Source of the DNA: Allodiplogaster sudhausi
Taxonomy: Eukaryota; Nematoda; Chromadorea; Rhabditida; Diplogasteridae
Direction of reading: 5' to 3'
DNA length: 64,000 nucleotides
NCBI GenBank assembly: GCA_945643635.1
Contig: CALZFC010000005.1
Span: forward strand, 1,691,001-1,755,000
Below the pieces are notes generated by a model that worked only from the letters and a program-made list of their open reading frames with translations, was not told the DNA's origin and ran no database searches. Shown here piece after piece: positions 1-11,293 of the stretch (position 1 is the first letter of the stretch; the number at the start of each line of letters is the position of its first letter). The position numbers and the translations under genes were made by a program.

Positions 1-421
1 AATATTGTTCTGTACATTTTTGATGTTAAATTGAACTGTCGACTTATCAGCCATTCGCCGGGCAAGAAAGTGAGAAGAATGAAGGCAACTAGGCCATCAG
101 CGAGCTATGTATGTACATATGTACATACGTCAATATTTCAGGAGATATTTTTATATTTGTCCGCTTCATCCTTAAAATTAAGAGTGCAAAAAAGACAAAG
201 ATAAAATCGAAAATAAGTGTAAATATTGTTGTAGTTTTCTATATACATACATTGTCTAACTCAAATTAATCATTCAAATTGTAAAGTTGCCTGCATGCCT
301 TGAGAACGATGACATCATGCTCATGGTCGGCACCAGGCATGAATTTACTCCTTTCAAGGTGATTTCTGATTATTTTTATTTCGTCCTCTTGTAGATTTTA
401 CAATTGAAAAGAATGTCTTGA
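1..421 (+). CDS. 3' end of an unrecognised plus-strand gene (partial)
   Basis: Four pieces form a consistent phase-0 exon chain. Bases 1-69 read NIVLYIFDVKLNCRLISH and onward to a GTGAGA donor. Bases 142-183 follow a TATTTCAG acceptor. About 287-358 encodes LENDDIMLMVGTRHEFTPFK and ends at AAG|GTGATT. Bases 395-421 follow CTTGTAG and end in TGA. The residues are mixed and free of the low-complexity bias of the surrounding DNA, which argues for real coding sequence. The acceptor of the third piece (TGTAAAG) is weak. I do not recognise the family. The gene runs off the left edge, so only the C-terminus is visible. It could still be a chance run of open frame. Confidence 0.45.
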
Positions 422-603
422 CCATATGCAACTGTCGGACTCGCGCTGGCTTCTGTTGTACGAGCGGCAGGTGGGCGCATACAGCGCACCCACGGCGATG
501 GTGTCAACCATTGCGGTTCTTATGACTCTCAAAGCGAAGTTTCATCTCAAGATGTTGGTATCTTCAGCAGTGCCTTCATTCTCAATACCCTATGGTCATG
601 GTC

Positions 604-641
604 AAGAACTCCTCAGGACATTTTTGTCCTGAGGAGTTCTT
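604..641. repeat. Perfect 17-bp hairpin with TTTT loop
   Basis: The left arm AAGAACTCCTCAGGACA (604-620) is exactly complementary to the right arm at 625-641, with a four-base loop. It lies in a gene-free stretch (422-725) where I see nothing else. There is no T-tract or gene end that would make it a terminator, and this is a eukaryotic window. Confidence 0.85.
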
Positions 642-725
642 ACAACCAACTTGGTCAGGGATTAATTATATAAAAAATTAATCACTAAAGAAATTGTTGC
701 TTTATTAATTGATAAAATATTCTGG

Positions 726-890
726 CAGTCAGTTCTTCGTCCCCCCCCCCTGAGACGCCCTCCCTCCCGCTCCCATACGGTAATAAGTTAAACACGAAAC
801 GCCGACGCTCCGCCCCCCAAAAGCGGACGCCTCACTGCAATCTTCCATAAATGAACAATCATTACAACCTATTATAAAGCAGAATGTGTA
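726..890 (+). pseudogene. Internally deleted copy of the Pro/Ser/Tyr-rich secreted-protein gene
   Basis: The sequence aligns to the second exon and 3' UTR of the intact gene at 6257-6760. The start (CAGTCAGTTCTTCG) and GAGACGCCCTCCCTCCCG match. The match then jumps from just after CGCTCC (about 775) to the C-terminal CATAC...ACACGAAACG block, skipping roughly 340 bp of the intact copy. A run of ten C places TGA in frame at 751-753, and a TAA follows the junction. No signal-peptide exon is visible upstream. This is a dead copy that arose with the GST segmental duplication. Confidence 0.75.
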
Positions 891-898
891 GTTCGTCA

Positions 899-904
899 TT
901 TATT
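899..904 (-). terminator. Polyadenylation signal AATAAA of the first GST gene
   Basis: AATAAA on the minus strand lies about 75 nt beyond the TAA stop at 979-981. Position and sequence fit a poly(A) signal. The same interval also carries the 3' end of the pseudogene on the other strand. Confidence 0.4.
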
Positions 905-978
905 TTGTAATAACAATCACAATACTGGGCTAGACTGATGTTTGCATTAATTCGAGTTCCGTTTGCTAGAAGGCCAAA

Positions 979-2278
979 TTAGAAGCGAGTGGCAGGACGC
1001 TTGTCGAGCCAAACCTTCAGCTTAGGATCAGAGCGGACTTTGGTGGAGTGGGCGAGCACCTGAGAAGGATAGTGTATCACTTTAGAGGTTGGAAAGGAAG
1101 GAAACATTTGAAGGGATAAAGGAGAGAAATCAATGAAAGAGTGAGAGGGAAAGAGAGAGAGAACGAGAACGAGAGATAGAGAATGTAACAGAAAGAGAGA
1201 TAGAAAGAGTACAACTTCCCCGCACCTTGGGATACTCGTTGAGAAAGCCGGGAATATTCCTGACGATATCGACATGGTCGGCAAGGAAGAGATCGATCCA
1301 AGTGAGAGAGTCTCCCACGAGGAAACCGCTCTTGCTCTCGGAGAGTCGCTTCTCGAGGAAAGGGTAGAACTTCAGCCGTGCTGCCTCTCCTTGCGGACGC
1401 GTCACCGCCTGGAACGAGATCCAACTGTTTTATCTGAAATTTTAATTGTATATGCTACAACTTCCCTTATTTTACTTGTTTCTGCCTAACCATAAGATAC
1501 AGTTTCTCACATAACAAAAAATCTGTCGATATACCACTGGTATAAAACCGTAAAAAAATTGTTGATATTCGCCAGAACGAGTCACCAAAGCTATTCACCA
1601 CACTGGAGGATACCGTCAAATCAAACAGAAACGACTCGAGTTCAAGGTTGCTGGCTTAGCTGGTTTTTGACCGGCAGCTATGAAGAACGGTTTGTAGGTG
1701 CTCAATTTGAATTCTTTGCTATGACGACGATTAAATGGAAGTTTCTTGTGTGCAGTAACTTTCCATTTCTCGCTATCTCTTCTCACTCTCTCTCTCTCTC
1801 TTTCTCTCCCTCTCACTTTCTCGTTCTTCTAACCTTGTCTCCCGGGAAAATTTCGAGAGCTGCAATGTAGTAGGGGCGCATCTCTGCGAAGTAGTCCTTG
1901 AACTGGTCTCCGAGGGCGTCCACCAAAGCAGCGTCGAAGTCGTTCTTCCCCGCGTATCCTGAGAAAAGAAAAGTCTCAGTGTCGCCTTTATGGAATCTGT
2001 TAATAAAAAAACGATATTTAGATCGATATTGTAGTAATTTTCCCTGAAAAGGTTATTTTCCCTGCGATTGCATAACAAAGTTTTCAAATAAAAAAGTAAA
2101 TAATAAATAAAACATTTAAATCAATTTTGATACCAATATCATTACCGTGCTTGTGGTTCGGAAAGCTCTCGAAAGTGTAGCGGACATCTTTGAATTGTTG
2201 GCCTCCCAAATGAAGAAGTTGGCGCGAGACTTCGCCGATACCGCGAACGTCAAAGAAGTAGTACTTGTAAGATGGCAT
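979..2278 (-). CDS. GST-like paralogue lacking one exon and the catalytic Tyr (GST-1)
   Basis: Four exons read 5' to 3' on the minus strand: 2278-2146, 1958-1834, 1408-1226 and 1059-979 (TAA), giving 173 residues. The ATG starts MPSYKYYFFDVRG. Motifs YAGKNDFDAALVDAL, SKSGFLVGDSLTWIDL and WLDKRPATRF mark a nematode/sigma-class glutathione S-transferase, normally a cytosolic dimer that conjugates glutathione. The 93-nt exon that carries the glutathione-site segment ([11 protein letters not shown]...QSFA) in both neighbours is absent. Because that exon is phase 1-1, the flanking exons still join in frame (G|GA). Residue 8, the catalytic Tyr in this class, is Phe. One codon is also missing in IVRNIPG compared with ILRNNIPG of GST-3. 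All splice sites look intact, so it may be expressed, but conventional GST activity is unlikely. It is either a repurposed protein or a pseudogene that still has an open frame. Confidence 0.85.
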
Positions 2279-2988
2279 CTTCCCTTGCAAGTAACCCTTG
2301 TGAAAGGCTATGGCTGCTTTTATTCGGAGTGAAAGGAGAAGCGCAAAAGAACGGCAGAATACGAGAGAGAGAGAGATAAAAGTGAAAGAGGCATGAGCAC
2401 AAAAAGCAACGTTAAATTTATTCCTCAACGGCACGTCGAGCAATTGTCATCAAAACTCGTGGACAGCACAGAAACTGAGCATTTGAGACGTACTGTATAC
2501 AAAGGAAAGATGACATAGAAGGTGTGAGGGAGAGGGAGAAACAGATAAAGAGAGAGAGAGAGGGAGTGAGAAAGAGGATGGACTTGTAAAGGGCATGAAA
2601 TGTATGAAGTCGATAGGGAGAGAAGAGGAGAGAGAAAGAAATAAATAGAATAAGGGAAAACCAGAGCGTGAAAACAAAACAATGAGAAGCGGATGATAAA
2701 AAAAATCATGAGCAGCGCGAGAGCAGAGACTTTTTTTGGATCCTTGGATCGTTCTGCTTTCTACTTTTAGCTTTGTAGCCTGTACAAGGGGATCAGTCTT
2801 ATTAATCACTCCGTTTACCTATTCCTCTCTTTCCTCATCGTGCAACCCAAGCGTATCTGCCACGATGTTGAGCCAACAGCATTTCGCTGATAGGATGACC
2901 AATTATAAGCGAAAAGTGATAGTAGAATGTCCTAGGGACGGCACAATAAGGTTACAGTCGGATTTCTTCGCAGAAATCCGACTGAAAC

Positions 2989-3037
<49 letters not shown>

Positions 3038-3740
3038 AGAGATTAAGAGATGGAGAAAGAAAAACACATACACACATTCACAATTTCTCACACGCAATAA
3101 AAAATAAAATAAAAGTCCTAACCCAAATACTTCTTATAAGTGCTTGAAGGCGACCAAGATATCGTTTGTTAGCACATTAAAACTGTAGTTGGGTGTCTGA
3201 TACTTGGGTTTATAATAACATAATAACTAGTTTACACGAACAAAAATTTATATTACAAGCTGTTTCACTACACGAATTGTTAAAATATGTCCTTCTCATC
3301 GTCTCTTAGCTGGTCAATATTTACGCAATGAGATGGCTTATACACATGTATCGTGTGTGAATTCATTCATTTATTCGAAAATCAAGTTAAACGATGTGAC
3401 AAAAAAAATTTAGGAAGAAGTCAGAAGGACCTTCGCTTTAAGAGATATTCTGCTACACCTGATTAATTGACTTACATACTTTCTCGACAGGAAATATCCT
3501 GCCTTTATTATCGACGACTTTTGAGGTTGTTTGCTTGAGAAACGCGTAACTTGCGCAATTAAAGTCATATTGGAAGAATTTTATTTAGTATCATAAATTT
3601 AAAGTGTAATGGGGATCTGCTGTAGTGTAGAGATGGCATAAATTGCCAACTTTTACACTGATGATAGCATCACAATTTTGCTTCAATCTACAGATGTGAT
3701 AGCCAATCACTTTTTGCTATTTTTGGCGTTTGTGAATGAT
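2279..3740. other. Spacer between GST-1 and GST-2; left copy of duplicated GST upstream flank
   Basis: No gene is seen. About 2300-3100 is homologous in order to 8560-9780 upstream of GST-3: shared blocks include TTTTATTCGGAGTGAA (near 2317), GAGCATTTGA (near 2476) and CGATGTTGAGCCAA (near 2862). The flank was therefore duplicated with the gene. The segment also holds GA-rich runs (2525-2650), a (GA)n tract (about 2993-3033) and a perfect hairpin (2955-2984). 3100-3740 is AT-rich unique DNA. A minus-strand AATAAA at 3580-3585 could serve GST-2. Confidence 0.6.
2955..2984. repeat. Perfect 13-bp hairpin with TCGC loop
   Basis: CAGTCGGATTTCT (2955-2967) is perfectly complementary to 2972-2984 across a four-base loop. 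The corresponding place in the duplicated flank near 9570-9600 does not show the inverted arm, so the hairpin probably formed after the duplication. Confidence 0.8.
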
Positions 3741-4816
3741 TCAGAACTCGTTGGCAGGTCGCTTGTCGAGCCACTCTTTCAGCTTAGGCTCCGATCGGAT
3801 TTTTGTGGAGTGGGCGAGCACCTGAGAATGGGAGAATGCCATATTAGAATGAAATAGATGAGATAGAGATAGCGAGATAGAGATAACGAGAGAGTGGGGA
3901 AGACGAAGAGTTCGAGGGCGCGAAAAAAGGGAATAAGTAAAACAACTGTTCCTTGCCTTTGGATACGCATCGAGGAAACCAGGAATCTTCTTGCTGAGCA
4001 CGTCGACGTGATCTGCCATGTAGAGATCGATCCAAGTGAAGCCGTCGCCCACGAGGAAGCCGCTCTTGCTATCGGAGAGTCGCTTCTCCAGCATGGGATA
4101 CAACTTCAGACAAGCCGCTTCTCCCTGCTCGCGCGTCGCTTCCTGTGACATCTTGCGAATTCCATAGAATTGTAATCTTCTTAAAAGAGAAAGTCTTGAT
4201 ATCATTTCTCTCTTGATATCTTTCTTCTATATCCGTTCCCTTGCGCCCTCCCACTCACTTTCCTTCTTCTCTCCTTCTGCTCACCTTATCGCCCGGAACG
4301 ATGCCGATAGCGACAATGTAGTACTGGCGAATCTCGGTGAAGTAGTCTTTGACCTGGTCGGCGAGAGCATCCACCCACGCCATCTCGAACTCGTTCTTCC
4401 CCGCGTAGCCTGTATCAAGTCGTGATAGAATCTCGTCTTACAAAAATTACCGCAAGGAAAATAGGACTGGTTAAGCCACCGAATTGGCGAGCGAGGAAGC
4501 GCGCGACTGCAAAGGATTGAGGGATCGGTTGACCGTCCACTTCCAGCACTGGCAGCTGACCAAATGGGAACTCTACAATGGGGTTTAATTTTATTTATAT
4601 TAAATTGTTCAAAAATATGTACTTAAATAGGATGAAAGAGAAACTACTATGGATAAAAACAAAGCAGAGAAAGCATGACTAACTGCTCTTGTGGCTGGGA
4701 AAAGTATCGTGGGTGTAGCGGACATCCTCGTATTTTTGTCCTCCGAGATGGAGAAGCTGACGGGAGACTTCGCCGAGGCCGCGCGCATCGAAGTAGTAGA
4801 ACTTGTAGGACGGCAT
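3741..4816 (-). CDS. Glutathione S-transferase, nematode/sigma type (GST-2)
   Basis: Five exons: 4816-4684, 4572-4480, 4409-4285, 4142-3957 and 3821-3741 (TGA), giving 205 residues, the normal family length. The thioredoxin-like N-domain starts MPSYKFYYFDARGLGE with catalytic Tyr8. Exon 2 gives [11 protein letters not shown] with the cis-proline and QSFAVARFLAR of the glutathione site. The helical C-domain carries SKSGFLVGDGFTWIDL. All introns keep phase (1, 1, 0, 0). The last intron has a GC donor (AAG|GCAAGG, 3955-3956) instead of GT and a normal CAG acceptor. It should conjugate glutathione to electrophiles or act as a prostaglandin-D-synthase-like GST; substrate cannot be read from sequence. 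It sits between the two copies of a younger duplication and is more diverged from both. Confidence 0.95.
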
Positions 4817-5177
4817 CTCTTGCGATTCTAATCAACGCATTCACAGAATTGACCTTTTATTGGAGTGGTCTAAATATTTGGCAAGTTTAAAGTAAAAATC
4901 TTGAAGTTTAGTTCTCTTTTATTCGTCCGGTAAGATAATAGAGAAAATAAAGTAATGCAAATCTCTTGTCATGTGGCTGAATGCAGATAGGAAAGAGGAA
5001 AGAGGAGAGGTGGAAAAGATAAATGAGAGAGAGAGAACAATGAAGACATCATTCACTGTGCAAATGAAGGAACAAAGCCAAATGCATACAGAAAACATAG
5101 AAAAGGGTCTTTTTAGACTATCCTTATATGTATGCATACATATGTAGTACCTATGTATTTCGCCTCCTACTTTTTCT

Positions 5178-5216
<39 letters not shown>

Positions 5217-6062
5217 ATAAGAAAACATCAAACAACGGTAGCAAAAATTATAGTGATGACCACATCGGCTTCTTAAATACTAGTGATCGAAAACGATAAG
5301 ATTCAAAAACAACAGGTTCATAGCACGTGCTCGGGGCATCGCAATGAAAACATCCTATTATGAAGGTATGGAAGAGAACGTCATTCTCCTCGTAGTGCAG
5401 AGATCGAGCGAAGTAAGGAGACATGAATCATAATATCAAGATAGTGTTTGGGAGAAAGAAAGAGTGAGAGTAAAAGAGAGAGTGTGAGAAATAGAGAGAA
5501 CAAGGCAAAGAGAAACATGAAATTTTTTGAATGACGTCTCTTTGCACGTTTTCGCAGCCCTCTTTTCAAAACATCTCTCTACTCACTTCTCTTCCATCGT
5601 TATTTACCAGATGCAAAAGAGCTGCTATTCGGGAAATTATTTGGCGTGAGAATACTATGAAGATTAATTAAAAGGAATATACTATTGAGATCACAGTAGA
5701 AAATTTGAAAATTGAACTAGATATGGAAGAAAGGGAGAGAGAGAGAGAGAGAGAGATAAGGAAGGAGAGCTAGAGAGAGAGAGAGAGAGAGAGAGAGAAG
5801 TAACGGAGGATTATAAGGAAAAGGATGAAACATAACTAAGAAACCGAATAAACACGCCTGCCAAGGACACTCTTTGTGCACAAACTCATAATCCTTTCTA
5901 AAAAGCATCACTAATTGTAAGACAAGCTTATTTTTGTCCGTTTTTTCAGCAGCTGCGGTAAACAACATAAGAACTAATGCATTATTACACAACAAATTAG
6001 AGAAGTCTTGAGGGTTATAAATAGTCTCGGAAAAACAGGGAACTCATCGATTGCTTCCCCTC
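4817..6062. other. Spacer between GST-2 and the secreted-protein gene
   Basis: No coding exon is supported. It contains a long (TC)n tract (about 5180-5213), GA-rich stretches (5455-5500, 5727-5800) and AT-rich DNA. Promoters for GST-2 (minus) and the secreted-protein gene (plus) must lie here, but I see no confident core element. Confidence 0.5.
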
Positions 6063-6689
6063 ATGCTCTCTGCTTTGCTCGCTGTAGTTCTTGCCATTTC
6101 CTTGTCGCAAGAGGCAAACAGGTTCGCACGCCGATATATCGAAATCAGCATCCATTTTTGTATCTCCTTTTATATTCTTCAACCGTTAAAAAGAAAAAAT
6201 TTTTACTTAAAAAAGTTAATACATTCTTTTAATATCTTAACGGTACGATCTTCCAGCAGTCAGTACTTCGCCACTCCGAGACGCCCTCCCTCCCGCTCCT
6301 TTCTGCCAGCTTCTCCGTATGCCTCTGCTCCGTACGAGACATTGATCCTCGAGTCATATGAAATGCTGCCTGAAGGCTTCTTCTCTCCATCCCCCTCCTT
6401 CCTCTCTCCCCAACCCCTCATCGCACAGCCATATCCCAGTGTCTATCTGTCGCCTCCTCCTTCTCTCTACTCTCCCTTCTACGGTGGCCCCCAACCAAGG
6501 CACTTCTCCTTCCGGCAGCATCAGCCTCATCCTTCTTCAGCCTATCCATCCCCTCAGGATTACATGACTTCTTCAGCCTTCCTTCCTCCACCTCCCTCTG
6601 ATCAGTATGGAAGCGTTATCGAAGGCGGCACCTTTGAGGAGTCATACCGTCAGAAGTTGCGCACGAAACGCGCGACGCTCCTCCCCTAA
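6063..6689 (+). CDS. Secreted Pro/Ser/Tyr-rich protein, orphan
   Basis: Two exons. 6063-6121 encodes MLSALLAVVLAISLSQEAN, a clear signal peptide, ending at CAG|GTTCGC. 6257-6689 follows TTCCAG, joins with matching phase (AG+C) and ends in TAA, giving 163 residues. The mature part is rich in Pro, Ser and Tyr, with short PPPS, SPSPSF and YPS-type runs (e.g. SPPPSLYSPFYGG) and a basic tail (QKLRTKRATLLP). This composition resembles cuticle, eggshell or mucin-like secreted proteins, but I recognise no family. The frame also runs open through the intron, so a longer retained-intron product is formally possible; the signal peptide favours splicing. It converges on GST-3. A deleted copy lies at 726-890. 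Confidence 0.75.
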   Translation: MLSALLAVVLAISLSQEANRFARRYIEISIHFCISFYILQPLKRKNFYLKKLIHSFNILTVRSSSSQYFATPRRPPSRSFLPASPYASAPYETLILESYEMLPEGFFSPSPSFLSPQPLIAQPYPSVYLSPPPSLYSPFYGGPQPRHFSFRQHQPHPSSAYPSPQDYMTSSAFLPPPPSDQYGSVIEGGTFEESYRQKLRTKRATLLP

Positions 6690-6834
6690 AGCAGACGCCT
6701 CTCTGCAGACCATAAAAGCATAATAATCAATCAGAACCTCTCATAAAGCAGCATGCCGTAAATATGCTTCCATTTACCCACAACGCAAATGTTCCAGTTC
6801 TCGCGTTTTCGTTACACCTGATAGTTGCTTTCAT

Positions 6835-6840
6835 AATAAA
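6835..6840 (+). terminator. Polyadenylation signal AATAAA of the secreted-protein gene
   Basis: AATAAA lies about 146 nt after the TAA at 6687-6689, before the convergent GST-3 stop at 7023. Confidence 0.5.
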
Positions 6841-7022
6841 ATGATAATGGAAATTCGATTGGGAGTTCAATAAGTAGTTTATCATTTATACAGTCCTTAA
6901 AGGAGCTGTTCACTGAATCATTAACATATGGTTTTGCCTTACAATACAATATATCACAATACTAGCATATACTGATGGTGTGCATAAATGTATTATACGT
7001 TTGCTCGGAAGAAATGCTCAAA

Positions 7023-8456
<1,434 letters not shown>

Positions 8457-8672
8457 CTCTGGTGGCACAACTCACTCAATGTTAGTAAACCTTCATGCTT
8501 GCCATGAAACAGCACAACATAAAGTTAGAATTTGTACCAACAAAGTTTGGCAAACAGAAGTAACCCATAAGAAAGGGTATGGCGGCTTTTATTCGAAGTG
8601 AAGTGGGAGAGCGCAAAAATATAGATGAACTTTTTTTTGCCATCTGCCCGTTTTAATCCGCTCAGTTTGGAA

Positions 8673-8713
<41 letters not shown>

Positions 8714-10430
8714 GGGGAGAGGGGGACAGAGAGGGAGAGAGGGAGGCGAGAGGCATGAGCACAATCAACAAAGTTAGCAAAATCAAAAGTTTTATTCCTC
8801 CGCGACACGAAGGAAATCGTCGAGCAATCATCATCAAAAACACGTGTGCCGTAGACAGAACAGAAACCGAGCATTTGAAACGTTCTGTATACAGAGGGAA
8901 GATGAAGGAGAGGCAACGATTGAGGGAAAGGTAGGGACAAGTAAATAGAGACAGAGAGTAAGAGAAAGAATAAAGGAGACGGAGAAGAAGAAAACAGAGC
9001 AGCTTGGCTCAAGTTCAGGCCTAATTTTTTCGCGCTGGAATGGACACAAAATTATCAGGTAGAGAGAGAACATGAGAGAAAGAAAAAGAGAGAAGATAGA
9101 GAAAGAGAGAAATTCCGAGAGTGAAATCAAAAGAATGAGACGCGGATGTTTGAAGAGACCCATCTAAAACTAGTATACAGAGACTGTTGTGGATCCGAGT
9201 CGTTCTGCTTTCTATTTTTGTAGTTTTGTAGTCTGTGCAAGAGAATACTAACCCTCTTTCTAATCTCGGTACATTCTATTTCAAGTTTATCATTTTCCCT
9301 TCTTCTGCCTTGCTATCTCTCGCTTTCAATCTTTTCTCACTCTACTCGCTTCATCTCTTCCTTATTGTTTATCTCGCTCGCTTTCTCTTTCCTTAGTCAC
9401 TCCGTGCCTAATAATCAATCTTTTCAATCGCTCTGTTTCTCTCTTCCCTCACCGTACGGTCCTTATCTTATCTGCCACGATGTTGAGCCAAGAACATTTC
9501 GCTGACAGGTGAAGAAATCCAGCTTGTAATCTGAAAATATAACGTGAAGGGTGATAGTAGAATGTTCTAGTAACGGCAAAATGTGACAATAAAAGTTGCT
9601 GTTGGAGTTTTAAGCAGTGAAGAGAGAGATAGAGATAGAGAGAGAGGGAGATTGAAAAAAATTGAGAAAAAGAGAGATTTGGAGTGTTATCATGAAAAAA
9701 TATGGAAAGTGATGCCCTATAACAGTCACTTACATACATACGTACGTGAGAATTCTTACGAATGTGTGCCTGAAGGCGACACTCAACAAAACTTCTTTTG
9801 ACAAGACTAGGAAAACATATTGCCATAACATATTGATATACACTCGGGATCATCATAACTAATTTAAAGTACATAAAATATCCCCATGGCAACCCTCCTT
9901 CAATGCGACATGTACAAATGTTTAAGAATTGAGTCATTAAAATATTAGTTTTCTCATCATCTGTTTGCTTGTAAAAATTTAAGTTAAATGGTTTAGATGT
10001 ACGCATTTAAACAGCGTGTGTTCATTTATTTATTCATACATCAAATTAAATAATGTGACAACCAGCTTAGAGTGTAACTTCCCATCGCAGGAAATTATAG
10101 TGTTGTCATTTTAAAACAACTGCGTGACGTTATCATTTTGACAGCACATCGAACAATTCTTCTGTTTGTGGTAATGAGAGAGCATTCCTCACCCTGGCTC
10201 TCTTGCTTATACCTCCTTATTCCACCCCCTCATCAATTCCCCGACAAATTATGTTTATTTCTTGTTTTCTAATTAAAACTTTTGCTCTCCCGCCCTCAAT
10301 CATTCTGAATTTCCATGTTCTCGATAATATTTCAACGTGCTGTTAAATGTTTCTGTGCATTATTTCAACTTTTGCCCATACAAGAGAGAAGCATAGAGAA
10401 AGAACGAAATGAAAGGAGGTGAAAGGGAAA
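8457..10430. other. Upstream flank of GST-3; right copy of the duplicated flank
   Basis: No coding exon is supported. About 8560-9780 repeats the blocks found upstream of GST-1, including CGATGTTGAGCCAAGAAC near 9479. It contains (GA)n near 8680-8710 and 9600-9640, and AT-rich DNA beyond 9800. The shared block at about 9479-9510 may be a conserved 5' exon or promoter element, but nothing in the sequence decides this. Confidence 0.5.
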
Positions 10431-10439
10431 GAGAAAGAC

Positions 10440-10750
10440 AACACGGCAAAGAGTATTTTTGCAAGTGAGCAAAATATTGTCGATGGATGAGTCCTTCCTT
10501 GGCTGGAAATGGACTTGGCAACGAAAGGAAGCTCCTTTCTGCTGCGATGCATAAACAGAGCCCGATCATGTCTTCCATTCGCTTGCAATGCTCACGTGGA
10601 TACTCGATGACTCTTCCGGTCTGCCATTCAAGCGACTTCCCATTCAATTCCACGCCAATGTCAGCGAAGAGTGCCTGAACTCTGCGTTCTAGACTAAAAG
10701 ATACATGCTTCTGTTCAAAAATCTGGTCATCACAGTCTGTCTCCTTCCTC
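10440..10750 (-). CDS. Unrecognised coding-like open segment
   Basis: On the minus strand this stretch reads through mixed, non-repetitive residues, including DIGVELNGKSLEWQTGRVIE and REHCKRMEDMIGLCL, and then fades into LSLSLS repeat at its low-coordinate end. Codon use looks protein-like and unlike the flanking GA/CT repeats. No start, clear splice pair or known domain was found. It may be a single exon of an unknown gene or a remnant of one. Confidence 0.3.
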
Positions 10751-10960
10751 TTCGGGAAACATGAAAAGAGTTGTGAGCGAGCAAGGGTTCGTACTAAGCG
10801 ACAGCGATGGCGCCAAATGATCGAAAGGACAGAAGCGAGGGTTATGGAACGCAACGCAGAGAGGGAGAGAGAGTGAGGGAGGAAGAGGGTGGAACAAGTG
10901 CAATGTAGTGCAGATGGAAACGAGAGAAGCAGAGAGTAAAGAATAAGAGAGAGAGTAAAG

Positions 10961-10963
<3 letters not shown>

Positions 10964-11004
<41 letters not shown>
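10964..11004. repeat. (GA)n microsatellite
   Basis: An almost pure GA dinucleotide tract, one of many in the window. Other long tracts in intergenic DNA lie near 8680-8712 and 13924-13960. Confidence 0.9.
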
Positions 11005-11006
<2 letters not shown>

Positions 11007-11293
11007 GACGGGAGCTATCCAAAAAGGTGTGCGAGAAAAGTGAGAATACGTCGATAGGAAGCAGCCTGCTCAAGCATGCGATTGTTATCTGCGAAAACTC
11101 TGTCCTTCTGGTTCTATCCAGATCAGTTCTCCATGTACAACAAAGCACAGTCCTGCAGACTACTTTAGACTCCTTATTTTGATATTTTGACCTTTTTTTC
11201 TCATACACAATTGCTGTGTTCACGTGATTGAATCTTATATGTATGTTCTTACAACGCTACAAATTTCATATATGTAAATGTAATTAGAAGGAG

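Noticed and set aside
604..641. Bacterial-type terminator
   Set aside because: The genome is eukaryotic and no T-tract follows the stem.
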